Shown in pieces: positions 8,504 through 17,055 of a DNA stretch of 64,000 bases. The DNA comes from DATCLS01 sp036563805 (lineage in GTDB: Bacteria; Actinomycetota; Acidimicrobiia; Acidimicrobiales; VFJN01): contig DATCLS010000068.1 of assembly GCA_036563805.1 (NCBI GenBank), forward strand, positions 1-64,000, written 5' to 3'. How positions within the stretch are numbered: position 1 is the first letter of the stretch; each line of letters opens with the position of its first letter. The notes beneath the pieces were generated by a model. That model was not told the DNA's origin. It made no database searches and saw only the letters and a list, made by a program, of their open reading frames with translations. A program made the position numbers and the translations under genes.

Positions 8504-8995
8504 TCAGAGGGTGGGGTGCTCAGTTTCGGGGTGGCCGGAGTCAGGGCGGTCGGCGTGGGAGGAGCCGCAGCGGGCGCAGTTGGCGTCGACCAGCGCCCGC
8601 TCGCTCGGGCCGCCGAAGAGGACGAGCACCTGGTGGGCGTCGTCGCTCTCCCCGACGATGGCGGCCCGGACCTCGGGGTCGTCCACGCACTGGCGACAGT
8701 GGATGCGGCCGTCGCGGGCGAGGTAGATGCCCGGGGCGTTCGGCCATCGGTGCAAACCGTGGACGCGCAGCTCGCTGACGGCGATGCGCAGCGGCTCCCA
8801 GTCGCGGCTGCCCGGCCGGGTGGGCCGGAACCGGAGCATGGCCCCGGAGCGCGGCCGCCGGGCCCGGGGCCGGGGCCGCGGCGTTGCCCGGTCGGACGAC
8901 CGAGCGACCCGTGTGACCGCAGTCACGAAACCGAGAACGGCGAAGAGCGGCGGGACGATGACGTACGGATGGGTGGCCATCAATCGCGTCATCAT
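8504..8995 (-). CDS. Small membrane protein with two CxxC pairs, hypothetical
   Basis: The 163-residue protein has one N-terminal transmembrane segment (about 9-28, HPYVIVPPLFAVLGFVTAV), a basic Pro/Arg linker, and a globular C-terminal part with HCRQC (C100, C103) and NCARC (C140, C143), a spacing suited to one zinc or a pair of disulfides. The core VLVLFGGPSERALV suggests a small alpha/beta fold. The start is well supported by AAGGGGAG 3-6 bases before the paired ATG codons at 8995 and 8992. It is divergent from the anchored Ser/Thr/Pro-rich protein across an AT-richer gap carrying direct repeats. Function unknown. Confidence 0.65.
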   Translation of the reverse strand: MMTRLMATHPYVIVPPLFAVLGFVTAVTRVARSSDRATPRPRPRARRPRSGAMLRFRPTRPGSRDWEPLRIAVSELRVHGLHRWPNAPGIYLARDGRIHCRQCVDDPEVRAAIVGESDDAHQVLVLFGGPSERALVDANCARCGSSHADRPDSGHPETEHPTL

Positions 8996-9020
8996 CTCTC
9001 CCCTTGTTAAGGATCTTTAC

Positions 9021-9114
9021 TGAAATGTTGGCCGCGTCAGGAGATTTGCACCGTGGCGAAGCGTGATGCAAAGGTCCACGTCATTCGCATCTTCATTTGA
9101 AATGTTCGCGTCAG
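9021..9114. repeat. Divergent intergenic region with two-part direct repeats and a TTTGCA palindrome
   Basis: TGAAATGTT followed by GCGTCAG occurs twice, at 9021-9040 with a 4-base spacer and at 9098-9114 with a 1-base spacer. Between them, TTTGCA (9045-9050) pairs with TGCAAA (9067-9072). This 190-base gap is markedly AT-richer than its surroundings and separates divergent starts at 8995 and 9186. A shared regulator binding both repeats is the simplest explanation. Confidence 0.5.
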
Positions 9115-9185
9115 CGATCAGTAGTGGTAACACACCCTTATAGGACGCTCATCGTTCCGACCAATTGCCCAGTGGGGAGCGCACC

Positions 9186-10145
9186 GTGAACCAGTCGATC
9201 TCTGACTGGTGGTTCGACGCCGACGACCAGTGGCACCGGGGCCAGCCGCCCGAGGGATGGGTGCAGGCCCGTGACGGTCGGTGGTATCCGCCCGGAGCGC
9301 CGATCCCGACGCCCAAGCCCGCCCTGGCGCCGCAGCCGCCGCCGATGCTGCTGGCCCGGGCCCAGCGCCGGCGGGAGTCGATCCGGCGCCAGCTGGCCCC
9401 TGCGTCGCCCGCCGCCCCCGCTGCGGTCGTCGAGGCGGAGGCGGAGGCCGAGGAGCCGCCCGCCGCCGGTGGCCGGGCCCGCCGGGTGGCGACGCGGGCC
9501 GGGGCGGCCCTGGTCACCGTGGTGGCGTTGGGCGTGGGCGGGGCGCTGGTCGGCGGCGACCCCGGCGAGCGTGGCCGCGACCACGACGCCGTGGCCACCG
9601 CCCGCGACCCCGAGCCGCAGGTGGCCGCCGACCGGGGCGGCCGTGCCGCCGGCCGGTCGGCCCGGTCGGACCGGGACAGGGCGGGCACGACGAGCACGAC
9701 CGCGGCGCGCCGGGGGCGGGCCACCGCCCGGACCGGCTCGGGGCCGGCCGATGCCTCGGACGCGGCCCGGGCGGACTCGCGGTCCACCGGGCGCTCGTCG
9801 GCCTCGACGCCGTCGTCCTCGACGAGCACGAGTTCGACGTCCTCGACGTCCTCGACGGCCACGACCCGCCCGGACGACCCCACGACCACGACGTCGTCTT
9901 CGCCGACGAGGCCGGCGCCCCCGCCCCCGACGAACCCGCCGTCGGCCCCGACCACGACCGCGCCCCCGCCCACCACGAGCGAGCCGCCGTCGACCACGGA
10001 CCCGCCGCCGACGACGGACGCACCCCCCGACGCCGCTCCGACCACCACCTCGACGTCCACCACATCGACGTCGACCTCGACGACCAGCACGTCGACCACG
10101 AGCACGTCGACGACGTCGACCACACCGGCCCGGCCGAACTCCTGA
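9186..10145 (+). CDS. Membrane-anchored Ser/Thr/Pro-rich protein with N-terminal DG.WYPP motif
   Basis: From GTG 9186 (GGGGAG 6 bases upstream) the protein is 319 residues. The N-terminus carries a Trp/Tyr-rich short domain (WWFDADDQWHRG, then GWVQARDGRWYPPG), a pattern found at the start of many actinobacterial membrane proteins. A Pro-rich linker, one transmembrane segment (about residues 100-120, AGAALVTVVALGVGGALVGG) and a 190-residue extracellular tail of Ser/Thr/Pro with TST and TTST repeats follow. The tail looks like a glycosylated cell-wall spacer. A TTG at 9165 would add 7 residues. An 11-base-pair hairpin follows the stop. The apparent opposite-strand Val/Asp-rich ORF is its shadow. 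Confidence 0.65.
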   Translation: MNQSISDWWFDADDQWHRGQPPEGWVQARDGRWYPPGAPIPTPKPALAPQPPPMLLARAQRRRESIRRQLAPASPAAPAAVVEAEAEAEEPPAAGGRARRVATRAGAALVTVVALGVGGALVGGDPGERGRDHDAVATARDPEPQVAADRGGRAAGRSARSDRDRAGTTSTTAARRGRATARTGSGPADASDAARADSRSTGRSSASTPSSSTSTSSTSSTSSTATTRPDDPTTTTSSSPTRPAPPPPTNPPSAPTTTAPPPTTSEPPSTTDPPPTTDAPPDAAPTTTSTSTTSTSTSTTSTSTTSTSTTSTTPARPNS

Positions 10146-10147
10146 GC

Positions 10148-10174
10148 GCGTCGGCCGGGATCGCCGGCCGACGC
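10148..10174 (+). terminator. Rho-independent-like terminator hairpin
   Basis: GCGTCGGCCGG and CCGGCCGACGC form a perfect 11-base-pair stem with a 5-base loop, beginning 3 bases after the stop of the Ser/Thr/Pro-rich protein gene. No U-tract follows, as is usual in GC-rich actinobacteria. Confidence 0.65.
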
Positions 10175-10460
10175 CCGGGCCGGCGTCGACCGTGCGGCCC
10201 GACGCGCCTCCTGGCGCTGACGGTGGCGTACGCGCTGAGGATGCCCGAGGCGCACGCCATGCTCGGCGCACCCAGGCGGTGCTGTGGTGCATCGGGAGGT
10301 TGGCGTTGGTCGTCGTGCCCCGATCGTCGGCCGGCGGCGGCCCGCCGGGCCGACACCGTGGCCGGGGCTCGCCAGGCGGTGGCGCACCGCCGCCCGGCTT
10401 GCGAGGCGACAGGGCCGGGCGGGAGGGCGGCCGCGGGCCCGCCGGCGGCGGGGCCCGGAC
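10175..10460. other. Intergenic stretch, nothing further recognised
   Basis: With the terminator, this is a 315-base gap between convergent genes. Frames crossing it have no family features, no ribosome sites and no continuity with either neighbour. I see no repeat or promoter in it. Confidence 0.5.
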
Positions 10461-11270
10461 TCAGCCGAGCACGCCCTGCAGCTTGTGGGCGGCGGGCACG
10501 GACACGTTGATCACCAGGTCGTACATCTCTTCCTGGCCGATGACGTCCCGCCCGGCCGTGGTGAAGGCGCTGAGGACGTGGGTGACGGTGTCGCTCTCCA
10601 CGAACAGCACCCAGCCGCGGGCGCCGTCACCGACGGGCTCGATCGCCAGCGGGTGCACGGCGAAGTCCTGGACGAGGTGGAAGTTGCCGGCCTCCGCCCC
10701 GGCCTCCACGCCGTCGTGGGTCGTGACGGCGACGTCGGCGCAGGCGTCGAGGTAGTCGGGCTCGAACACCTCCCAGCGCTCCCGGGCGTCGGGCTCCCGG
10801 TCGACGCGCTGCTCGATGACGAGGGCGCCGTCGCCGGAGACGATGTCCTGCACGCTGGGCCCGGGCCCGGTGCTGACCAGGTAGTCGGCGATGATCTCGG
10901 CGCACCGCCCGGGCTCGATGGCCAGGTCGTCGACGCGCGACCGGTCGCGGGGCTCGACCCGGTAGGCGCTGACCGGGCCGAACGGGTAGTCGTACATGTA
11001 GTCCAGGTCGTCGGGGGCGACCAACGCCGGCGCCACCTCCGGGTCGGGCGGGCCGAGCGGCGCGGTCGTCGAGGTGGGGGCGGCGGACGTCGTCGTGGTG
11101 TCCTCCGTGCCACCGCCGTCACCCGCACCGTCACCGGCCCCGCCCTCGTCGACGCCCGAGGAGCAGGCCCCGGCCGCGGTCCCGGCCCCTGCCAGCAGCG
11201 CCGCGGCCACCACCAGTCGGGCCAGCCGGCCGCGCCGGGCGCTGGCCCCGTCACCCCATGCGTCCCTCAT
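10461..11270 (-). CDS. Putative secreted lipoprotein, hypothetical
   Basis: From ATG 11270 the product is 269 residues with a lipoprotein signal: basic start, hydrophobic core LVVAAALLAGAGTAAGAC and a Cys at about 36 followed by Ser/Gly. A Gly/Asp/Thr-rich linker precedes a globular domain (about 85-269) containing DDLDYMYDYPFGPVSAYRV and RCAEIIADYLVSTGPG. I recognise no family. The frame continues 78 codons upstream to 11504, but that part is the reverse of the neighbouring small gene and lacks a signal, so 11270 is preferred. Confidence 0.6.
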   Translation of the reverse strand: MRDAWGDGASARRGRLARLVVAAALLAGAGTAAGACSSGVDEGGAGDGAGDGGGTEDTTTTSAAPTSTTAPLGPPDPEVAPALVAPDDLDYMYDYPFGPVSAYRVEPRDRSRVDDLAIEPGRCAEIIADYLVSTGPGPSVQDIVSGDGALVIEQRVDREPDARERWEVFEPDYLDACADVAVTTHDGVEAGAEAGNFHLVQDFAVHPLAIEPVGDGARGWVLFVESDTVTHVLSAFTTAGRDVIGQEEMYDLVINVSVPAAHKLQGVLG

Positions 11271-11356
11271 GGCGGGGAAGATAGGCCCGCCGGTCATCGG
11301 CCCGTCATCGCCCCCGCCGGCCGCCCACACGTCCCGCCGCCGGGGAGCCCCGACGC

Positions 11357-11590
11357 TCAGCGGACCAGCCGCTGCGCCATGAAGAGGATGTGCTCGCGCT
11401 CGTACTCGTTGGCCATGTCGGGGTGCACCTCGCGGAGGTGGGCGAAGGACACGTCGACGATCTCGTCCTCGGTCAGGCCCGTCAGCGTCTGGCCGCACGG
11501 GCACCGCAGCACGTAGTGGAACTGGATCTCGTCCTTGCCGGAGTCGGCCGAGCCCGACCCACCCGTCGTGTCGTTCGTCTCGTCGCTCAC
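11357..11590 (-). CDS. Small metal-binding protein resembling DUF1059
   Basis: This 77-residue protein has a Ser/Gly/Asp-rich leader, then FHYVLRCPCGQTLTG, an acidic helix (TEDEIVDVSFAHLREVHPDM) and a short C-terminal helix. A CxCG turn followed by a helix ending in H(x)2-3H matches the plan of DUF1059 small metal-binding proteins, although the spacing is from memory rather than alignment. It lies 43 bases downstream of the helicase gene on the same strand and may share its transcript. Role unknown. Confidence 0.65.
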   Translation of the reverse strand: MSDETNDTTGGSGSADSGKDEIQFHYVLRCPCGQTLTGLTEDEIVDVSFAHLREVHPDMANEYEREHILFMAQRLVR

Positions 11591-11633
11591 GGTTGGGAAC
11601 CGTAGATCCGTCCGCCGCGAACCGGAATCCCGC

Positions 11634-14210
11634 TCACGTCAACCGCTCGATCCCCACCAGGTCGACGACGGCGCGCCCCTCCTCGTCCGAGGCGTCGAGC
11701 CGGACGAGCGCCCGCACCACCCAGTCGTGGTGCCCGGCCGGGTCGTCGAGCACCTGCGTGGCCGACCACGCCTGGGGGTCCTCCTCGAGCCGCACGAGCG
11801 CGGCCGACCGGGCCCCGGCGTCGATGCCGATGTCGTCGTGCTCCTCCCAGTACGGAGCCATCGCCTCGGCCAGCCGCTCGGCCGTCCACGCCCCCGACCC
11901 CTCCCGGGACGCCAGCTCGGCGTACGCCTCGCGGGCCAGCAGCTCGACCCACCGGAACAGCTCGTTGCGCACCATCACCCGGAACGCCCGGACGTTGCCG
12001 GTCACGCCCGCCGGCTCGCCGGCGGCCCCAGCCGCCCCGGCCCCGGCACCAGACGCCCCGGCGGCCCCCGCGCCCCCCTCCTCCGCAGGAGGGTTCCGCA
12101 GCTCCTCCCACTCGTCCAGCAGGCTCGAGTCGATCTGGCGGACGGTCTCGCCCAGCCATTCGGTCAGGTCGTAGACCTCGTCGGTCTTGGCGTCCTCGGG
12201 CACCGTCTGGACCATGCCCTTGTAGGCGTCGCTCAGGTAGCGGAGCAGCAGCCCTTCCGACCGGGCCAGCCCGTAGTGCTGGACGTACTCGGTGAACGTC
12301 ATGGCCCGCTCGTAGAGCTCGCGGGCCACCGACTTGGGGCGGATCGTGTGGTCGGCCGCCCACGGGTGCTGGGCCAGGTAGCGGTTGAAGGCCTCGTAGG
12401 TGAAGTCGCGCAGGGGCTTGGGGTGCTCGAGCTTGTCGAGCTCGGCCATGCGCTCCTCGTACTCGACGCCCTCCTGCTTGAGCCGGGCCAGGGTCTCGGC
12501 GCGCAGCTTGTCGAGCTGGGCGGCGAGCACGACGCCCGGGTTGTCGAGGACCGACTCGACCAGCGACAGCACGTCGAGCGGGTACTCGGGCGAGTCGCGG
12601 TCGAGCAGGTTGATGGCGTCGAGCACGAACGGCGACAGCGGCTGGTTGAGGGCGAAATCTTCCTGGAGGTCGACGGTGACCCGCACGAGCCGCCCCTCCT
12701 CGTCGGGGGTGTCGAGCCGCTCGACCACGCCGGCGGCCAGCAGCGACCGGTACATGGCGATGGCCCGGCGGATGTGCTGGCGCTGCCGGGGCCGGGGGTC
12801 GTGGTTCTCGGTCAGCAGTCGCTTCATCGCCCCGCAGCCGTCGCCGGGCCGGTCGAGCACGTTGAGCAGCATGGAGTGGGACACGGCGAAGCTCGAGGTC
12901 AGCGGCTCGGGCGGGGCGGCCCGCAGCTTGTTGAACGTGTCCTCCGACCAGGGGACGAACCCCCGGGTGGGCGGCTTCTTGCGGACGACCTTGCGTCGCT
13001 TGCGGGGGTCGTCGCCCGCCTTGGCCAGGGCCCGCTCGTTCTCGATGACGTGCTCGGGGGCCTGCGCCAGCACGTAGCCGACCGAGTCGAACCCGGCCCG
13101 CCCGGCTCGCCCGGCGATCTGGTGGAACTCCCGGGCCGAGAGCAGGCGCGAGGTCGTACCGTCGTACTTGCACAGCTGGGTGAACAGCACGGTGCGGATG
13201 GGCACGTTGATGCCGACGCCCAGCGTGTCGGTCCCGCAGATGATCTTGAGGTGGCCCTCCTGGGCCAGGCGCTCGACCAGCCGCCGGTACTTGGGGAGCA
13301 TGCCGGCGTGGTGGACGCCGATGCCGTGGCGGACCAGCCGCGACAGCGTCTTGCCGAAGCCGGGGCCGAACCGGAAGGCGCCGATGGCGTCGGCGATGGC
13401 CTCCTTCTCGGCCCGGGAGCACACGTTGACGCTCATCAGGGCCTGGGCCCGCTCGACCGCCGACTGCTGGGTGAAGTGCACGACGTAGACCGGCGCCTGG
13501 TCGCGGGCCAGGATGTCGTCGATCGTCTCGTGCATCGGCGTCTTCCGGTACTCGAACTCGAGCGGGACCGGCCGGGTGGCGTGGTGGATGCTGGCCGTGG
13601 GGCGCCCGGTGCGCTCGGTCAGGTCGCTCTCGAACCGCCGGGTGTCGCCGAGGGTGGCCGACATGAGCACGAACTGGGCCTGGGGCAGGGTGAGCAGCGG
13701 CACCTGCCAGGCCCAGCCCCGGTCGGGGTCCGCGTAGTAGTGGAACTCGTCCATGACGACCTGGCCGATGTCGGCCCGCTCGCCGTCGCGCAGGGCCATG
13801 TTGGCCAGCACCTCGGCCGTGCAGGCGATGACCGGGGCCCCGGGGTTGACGGCGGCGTCGCCGGTCAGCATGCCGACGCGCTCGGAGCCGAGCTCGTGGC
13901 ACAGGTCGAAGAACTTCTCCGAGACGAGCGCCTTGATGGGTGCCGTGTAGAACGTGCGTCGGCCAGCCACCAGGGCGGTGGCGTGGGCGGCGAGGGCGAC
14001 GAGCGACTTCCCGGACCCGGTCGGCGTGCCGAGGATCAAGTTGGCGCCCGAGAGGACCTCGAGGATCGCCTCCTCCTGCGCCGGGTACAGCGTGAGGCCC
14101 CGGGCGGCGGCCCAGGTGGTGAACCCGTCGAGCACGGCGTCGGCGTCGAACCCGTCGGCGCCGCCGACACCGGTCGCCGGGAGGTGGTCGGCGAGCGGGG
14201 CGGCGGGCAT
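11634..14210 (-). CDS. DEAD/DEAH-box RNA helicase, Ski2-like with DUF3516 C-terminus
   Basis: From ATG 14210 the enzyme is 858 residues. The helicase core has Walker A GTPTGSGKS (61-69), the DEFH box (154-157), SAT motif (184-186), and motif VI-like QIAGRAGRAGFD, in the order of superfamily 2 Ski2-like helicases. A basic insert (RKRRKVVRKKPPTRG) and a long helical C-terminal half match actinobacterial helicases that carry DUF3516. An Ala/Gly linker near residue 750 interrupts the C-terminus. The frame is open to 14381 but its first 57 codons are Gly/Arg noise; 14210 begins at PAAPLADHLP. Probably an RNA remodelling or decay helicase. Confidence 0.88.
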   Translation of the reverse strand: MPAAPLADHLPATGVGGADGFDADAVLDGFTTWAAARGLTLYPAQEEAILEVLSGANLILGTPTGSGKSLVALAAHATALVAGRRTFYTAPIKALVSEKFFDLCHELGSERVGMLTGDAAVNPGAPVIACTAEVLANMALRDGERADIGQVVMDEFHYYADPDRGWAWQVPLLTLPQAQFVLMSATLGDTRRFESDLTERTGRPTASIHHATRPVPLEFEYRKTPMHETIDDILARDQAPVYVVHFTQQSAVERAQALMSVNVCSRAEKEAIADAIGAFRFGPGFGKTLSRLVRHGIGVHHAGMLPKYRRLVERLAQEGHLKIICGTDTLGVGINVPIRTVLFTQLCKYDGTTSRLLSAREFHQIAGRAGRAGFDSVGYVLAQAPEHVIENERALAKAGDDPRKRRKVVRKKPPTRGFVPWSEDTFNKLRAAPPEPLTSSFAVSHSMLLNVLDRPGDGCGAMKRLLTENHDPRPRQRQHIRRAIAMYRSLLAAGVVERLDTPDEEGRLVRVTVDLQEDFALNQPLSPFVLDAINLLDRDSPEYPLDVLSLVESVLDNPGVVLAAQLDKLRAETLARLKQEGVEYEERMAELDKLEHPKPLRDFTYEAFNRYLAQHPWAADHTIRPKSVARELYERAMTFTEYVQHYGLARSEGLLLRYLSDAYKGMVQTVPEDAKTDEVYDLTEWLGETVRQIDSSLLDEWEELRNPPAEEGGAGAAGASGAGAGAAGAAGEPAGVTGNVRAFRVMVRNELFRWVELLAREAYAELASREGSGAWTAERLAEAMAPYWEEHDDIGIDAGARSAALVRLEEDPQAWSATQVLDDPAGHHDWVVRALVRLDASDEEGRAVVDLVGIERLT

Positions 14211-14380
14211 CCCTCGATGATGCCGCCGATCGCCGCCGGGGCGGACATCCGCCCGGCCCCCGCCCGGCCCGGCGGGCCGTCGGCGCAGGCGCCGAGCCCC
14301 GCCGAGCAGGGCCACTTCTTCACGGCGCGGCCCGCCTCCCCTAGAGTGTGACTCGACCGTTAGACAGAGAGGGCGTCGCA

Positions 14381-15655
14381 ATGCGCATGGACGACATGAT
14401 CCTGGTCAGCATCGATGACCACATGATCGAGCCGCCGAACATGTACGAGAACCACGTCCCGGCGAAGTGGCGCGACGAGGCGCCCAAGGTCATCCGCAAC
14501 GAGCAGGGCGTGGACGAGTGGGTGTTCCAGGGGGAACGGACGTCCACGCCGTTCGGCATGGCGGCGACGGTGGGCTGGCCACGCGAGGAGTGGGGCTTCA
14601 ACCCGGGCGCCTACTCCGAGCTGCGGCCCGGCTGCTTCGACGTCCACGAGCGGGTCCGCGACATGAACGCCAACGGCGTCCTGGCCTCGATGTGCTTCCC
14701 GACGATGGCCGGCTGGAACGCCCGCACGTTCCATGAGTCGCGCGACAAGGAGATCGCGCTCGTGATGCTCCAGGCCTACAACGACTGGGTCATCGACGAG
14801 TGGTGCGCCGCCTACCCGGGCCGGTTCATCCCGCTCGGCATCGTTCCGATGTGGGACGCCGAGCTGGCGGCGGCCGAGGTCCGCCGCATCGGCAAGAAGG
14901 GCTGCCGGTCGATCAGCTTCCTCGAGACGCCGCACGTCCAGGGCTTCCCGAGCTTCCTGTCGGGCTACTGGGACCCGATGCTCGAGGCGCTGTGCGACGA
15001 GAACATGGTGCTGTCGCTGCACATCGGCGCCGGCTTCGAGGTCATCAAGCGGCCGCCCGAGGCGCCGATCGACCACCTGATGGTGCTGGCCTGCCAGATC
15101 AGCGCGGTGACCGCCCAGGACCTGCTGTTCGGCCCGACGCTGCGGCGCTTCCCCGACCTCAAGGTGGCGCTGTCGGAGGGCGGGATCGGCTGGATCCCCT
15201 TCTACTTCGACCGCATCGACCGCCACTTCACCAACCAGTCGTGGCTGCACGGCGGCGACGACTTCGGCGGCAAGCTGCCGTCGGAGGTGTTCCGCGACCA
15301 CATCCTGGCCTGCTACATCACCGACCCCTCGGGCTTGGAGCTCCGGCACCGGATCGGCGTCGACATCATCGCCTGGGAGTGCGACTACCCCCACACCGAC
15401 ACGACGTGGCCGGAGTCGCCCGAGTTCGCCTGGAACGAGTTCCAGCAGGCCGGGGTGACCGACGAGGAGGAGATCAACAAGATCACCTGGCAGAACGCCT
15501 GCCGGTTCTTCGACTGGGACCCGTTCGCCCATACGCCGAAGGAGCAGGCCACGGTCGGCGCGCTCCGGGCCCTCGCCAAGGACGTCGACGTCACGCGCCG
15601 GTCCCGCGAGGAGTGGCGGAAGCGCAACGAGGCCGCCGGCATCGGCGTCTTCTGA
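14381..15655 (+). CDS. Amidohydrolase family protein (PF04909 type)
   Basis: The 424-residue protein starts with MRMDDMILVSIDDHMIEPPN, the Asp/His pattern that opens many actinobacterial metal-dependent amidohydrolases. Further ligand segments are MVLSLHIGAGF (His), ALSEGGIGWIPFYFDRIDRH and WECDYPHTDTTWPES (Asp), so the metal site looks complete. AGAGAGGG lies before ATG 14381, which is preferred to GTG 14348. Family members decarboxylate or hydrolyse carboxylated ring or 1,3-dicarbonyl compounds. It is divergent from the helicase and upstream of the P450 operon, separated by a hairpin. Confidence 0.88.
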   Translation: MRMDDMILVSIDDHMIEPPNMYENHVPAKWRDEAPKVIRNEQGVDEWVFQGERTSTPFGMAATVGWPREEWGFNPGAYSELRPGCFDVHERVRDMNANGVLASMCFPTMAGWNARTFHESRDKEIALVMLQAYNDWVIDEWCAAYPGRFIPLGIVPMWDAELAAAEVRRIGKKGCRSISFLETPHVQGFPSFLSGYWDPMLEALCDENMVLSLHIGAGFEVIKRPPEAPIDHLMVLACQISAVTAQDLLFGPTLRRFPDLKVALSEGGIGWIPFYFDRIDRHFTNQSWLHGGDDFGGKLPSEVFRDHILACYITDPSGLELRHRIGVDIIAWECDYPHTDTTWPESPEFAWNEFQQAGVTDEEEINKITWQNACRFFDWDPFAHTPKEQATVGALRALAKDVDVTRRSREEWRKRNEAAGIGVF

Positions 15656-15721
15656 CGAGCGGGCCCTCTCCGACGGGCCGGCCCTGAGGCCGCTCGTCGG
15701 CGCCGGGGCCGACCGGGGGCC

Positions 15722-15740
15722 CACGCCCGACCCGGGCGTG
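15722..15740 (+). terminator. Short GC-rich hairpin between amidohydrolase and P450 operon
   Basis: CACGCCCG (15722-15729) and CGGGCGTG (15733-15740) form a perfect 8-base-pair stem with a 3-base loop, 67 bases after the amidohydrolase stop. No U-tract. It may end the amidohydrolase transcript. Confidence 0.45.
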
Positions 15741-15768
15741 CGCACCCAATTCGTGTCATAGTGGCTGG

Positions 15769-15821
15769 CGCGAATTCGGGGCGCGAACTCGGGGCGCGAG
15801 GTCGGGGGCCCGAGTTCGGGG
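15769..15821 (+). repeat. Four degenerate 13-base tandem repeats in the P450 leader
   Basis: Units CGCGAATTCGGGG, CGCGAACTCGGGG, CGCGAGGTCGGGG and CCCGAGTTCGGGG lie head to tail (15769-15781, 15782-15794, 15795-15807, 15809-15821), ending 16 bases before the P450 start codon and running into its GGGAGGGAGG ribosome site. Confidence 0.65.
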
Positions 15822-15837
15822 AGGGAGGTACGGACCG

Positions 15838-17043
15838 ATGACCGTGACCAGCGCGAGCGACGTCTACTACGACCCGTACGACGTCGAGATCGACGCCAAC
15901 CCGTACCCGGTGTTCCGCCGGCTGCGGGAGGAGGCGCCGCTCTACCGCAACGAGAAGCACGACTTCTGGGCCCTCAGTCGGTTCGCCGACGTCCAGGAGG
16001 CCCTGCGCGACCACAAGACGTACATCTCGGGGCGGGGCGGCATCCTCGAGCTGATCAAGGCCGGCATCGAGATGCCGCCGGGCGTGCTGATCTTCGAGGA
16101 CCCGCCGCTCCACACCGTGCACCGCGGCCTGCTCTCGCGGGTCTTCACGCCCCGCAAGATGAACGCGCTGGAGGATCAGGTCCGGGCGTTCTGCGCCGCC
16201 TGCCTCGACCCGCTCGTCGGCGCCGACCGGTTCGACTTCATCCGCGACCTGGGCGCCCAGATGCCGATGCGGGTGATCGGCATGCTGCTCGGCATCCCGG
16301 AGGAGGACCAGGAGGCGATCCGCGACCAGTCGGACGCCGCCCTGCGGACGAAGCCGGGCAAGCCGATGAGGTACTCGCAGGAGAAGTTCGCCACCGGCGA
16401 GGCGTTCGCCGAGTACATCGACTGGCGGGCCGAGCACCCGTCGGACGACCTCATGACCGAGCTCCTGCACGCCGAGTTCACCGACGAGACCGGCACGACG
16501 CGGCGGCTGACCCGCCAGGAGGTCCTGACCTACGTCAACGTCGTCGCCGGCGCCGGCAACGAGACGACCACCCGGCTGATCGGCTGGGCCGGCAAGGTGC
16601 TGGGCGACCACCCCGACCAGCGGCGCCTGCTGGTCGAGCAGCCTGAGCTGATCCCCAACGCCATCGAGGAGCTGCTGCGCTACGAGCCGCCCGCGCCCCA
16701 CATCGCCCGGTACGTGACCCGCGACGTCGAGCACTACGGCCAGACCGTGCCCGCCGGCAGCGCCATGCTCCTGCTGATCGGTGCGGCCAACCGCGACGAC
16801 CGGCGCTTCCCCGACGCCGACCGGTTCGACGTCCGCCGCGAGATCGGCCAGCACCTGGCTTTCGGCTACGGCATCCACTTCTGCCTGGGCGCCGCCCTGG
16901 CCCGCCTCGAGGGGCGGGTGGCGCTGGAGGAGGTCCTCAAGCGCTTCCCCGATTGGGAGGTCGATGCCGACAATGCCAGCCTTGCGCCGACCTCCACGGT
17001 CCGCGGCTGGGAGACGCTCCCCGTGTTCACGAGCAGCAAGTGA
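15838..17043 (+). CDS. Cytochrome P450
   Basis: This 401-residue P450 is of normal bacterial length. It has the I-helix oxygen-activation motif AGAGNETTTR (237-246), the K-helix ExxR (E278, R281), and the heme loop FGYGIHFCLGAALAR with Cys349 as thiolate ligand. GGGAGGGAGG provides a strong ribosome site before ATG 15838. The molybdenum hydroxylase genes follow after 12 bases, so it heads a P450-coxM-coxS-coxL-TetR operon. Redox partners are not encoded here. The EHPSDDLMTELLHAEF segment resembles steroid- and terpene-active actinobacterial P450s, but substrate cannot be assigned. Confidence 0.95.
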   Translation: MTVTSASDVYYDPYDVEIDANPYPVFRRLREEAPLYRNEKHDFWALSRFADVQEALRDHKTYISGRGGILELIKAGIEMPPGVLIFEDPPLHTVHRGLLSRVFTPRKMNALEDQVRAFCAACLDPLVGADRFDFIRDLGAQMPMRVIGMLLGIPEEDQEAIRDQSDAALRTKPGKPMRYSQEKFATGEAFAEYIDWRAEHPSDDLMTELLHAEFTDETGTTRRLTRQEVLTYVNVVAGAGNETTTRLIGWAGKVLGDHPDQRRLLVEQPELIPNAIEELLRYEPPAPHIARYVTRDVEHYGQTVPAGSAMLLLIGAANRDDRRFPDADRFDVRREIGQHLAFGYGIHFCLGAALARLEGRVALEEVLKRFPDWEVDADNASLAPTSTVRGWETLPVFTSSK

Positions 17044-17055
17044 GCGACTGAGACT

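Noticed and set aside
9149..10387. Minus-strand Val/Asp-rich ORF that looks like a repeat protein
   Set aside because: It is the reverse complement of the Ser/Thr repeat codons of the anchored protein, which has a ribosome site and a terminator.
15769..15821. CRISPR-like array
   Set aside because: Units are 13 bases, degenerate and have no spacers; no cas genes are present.
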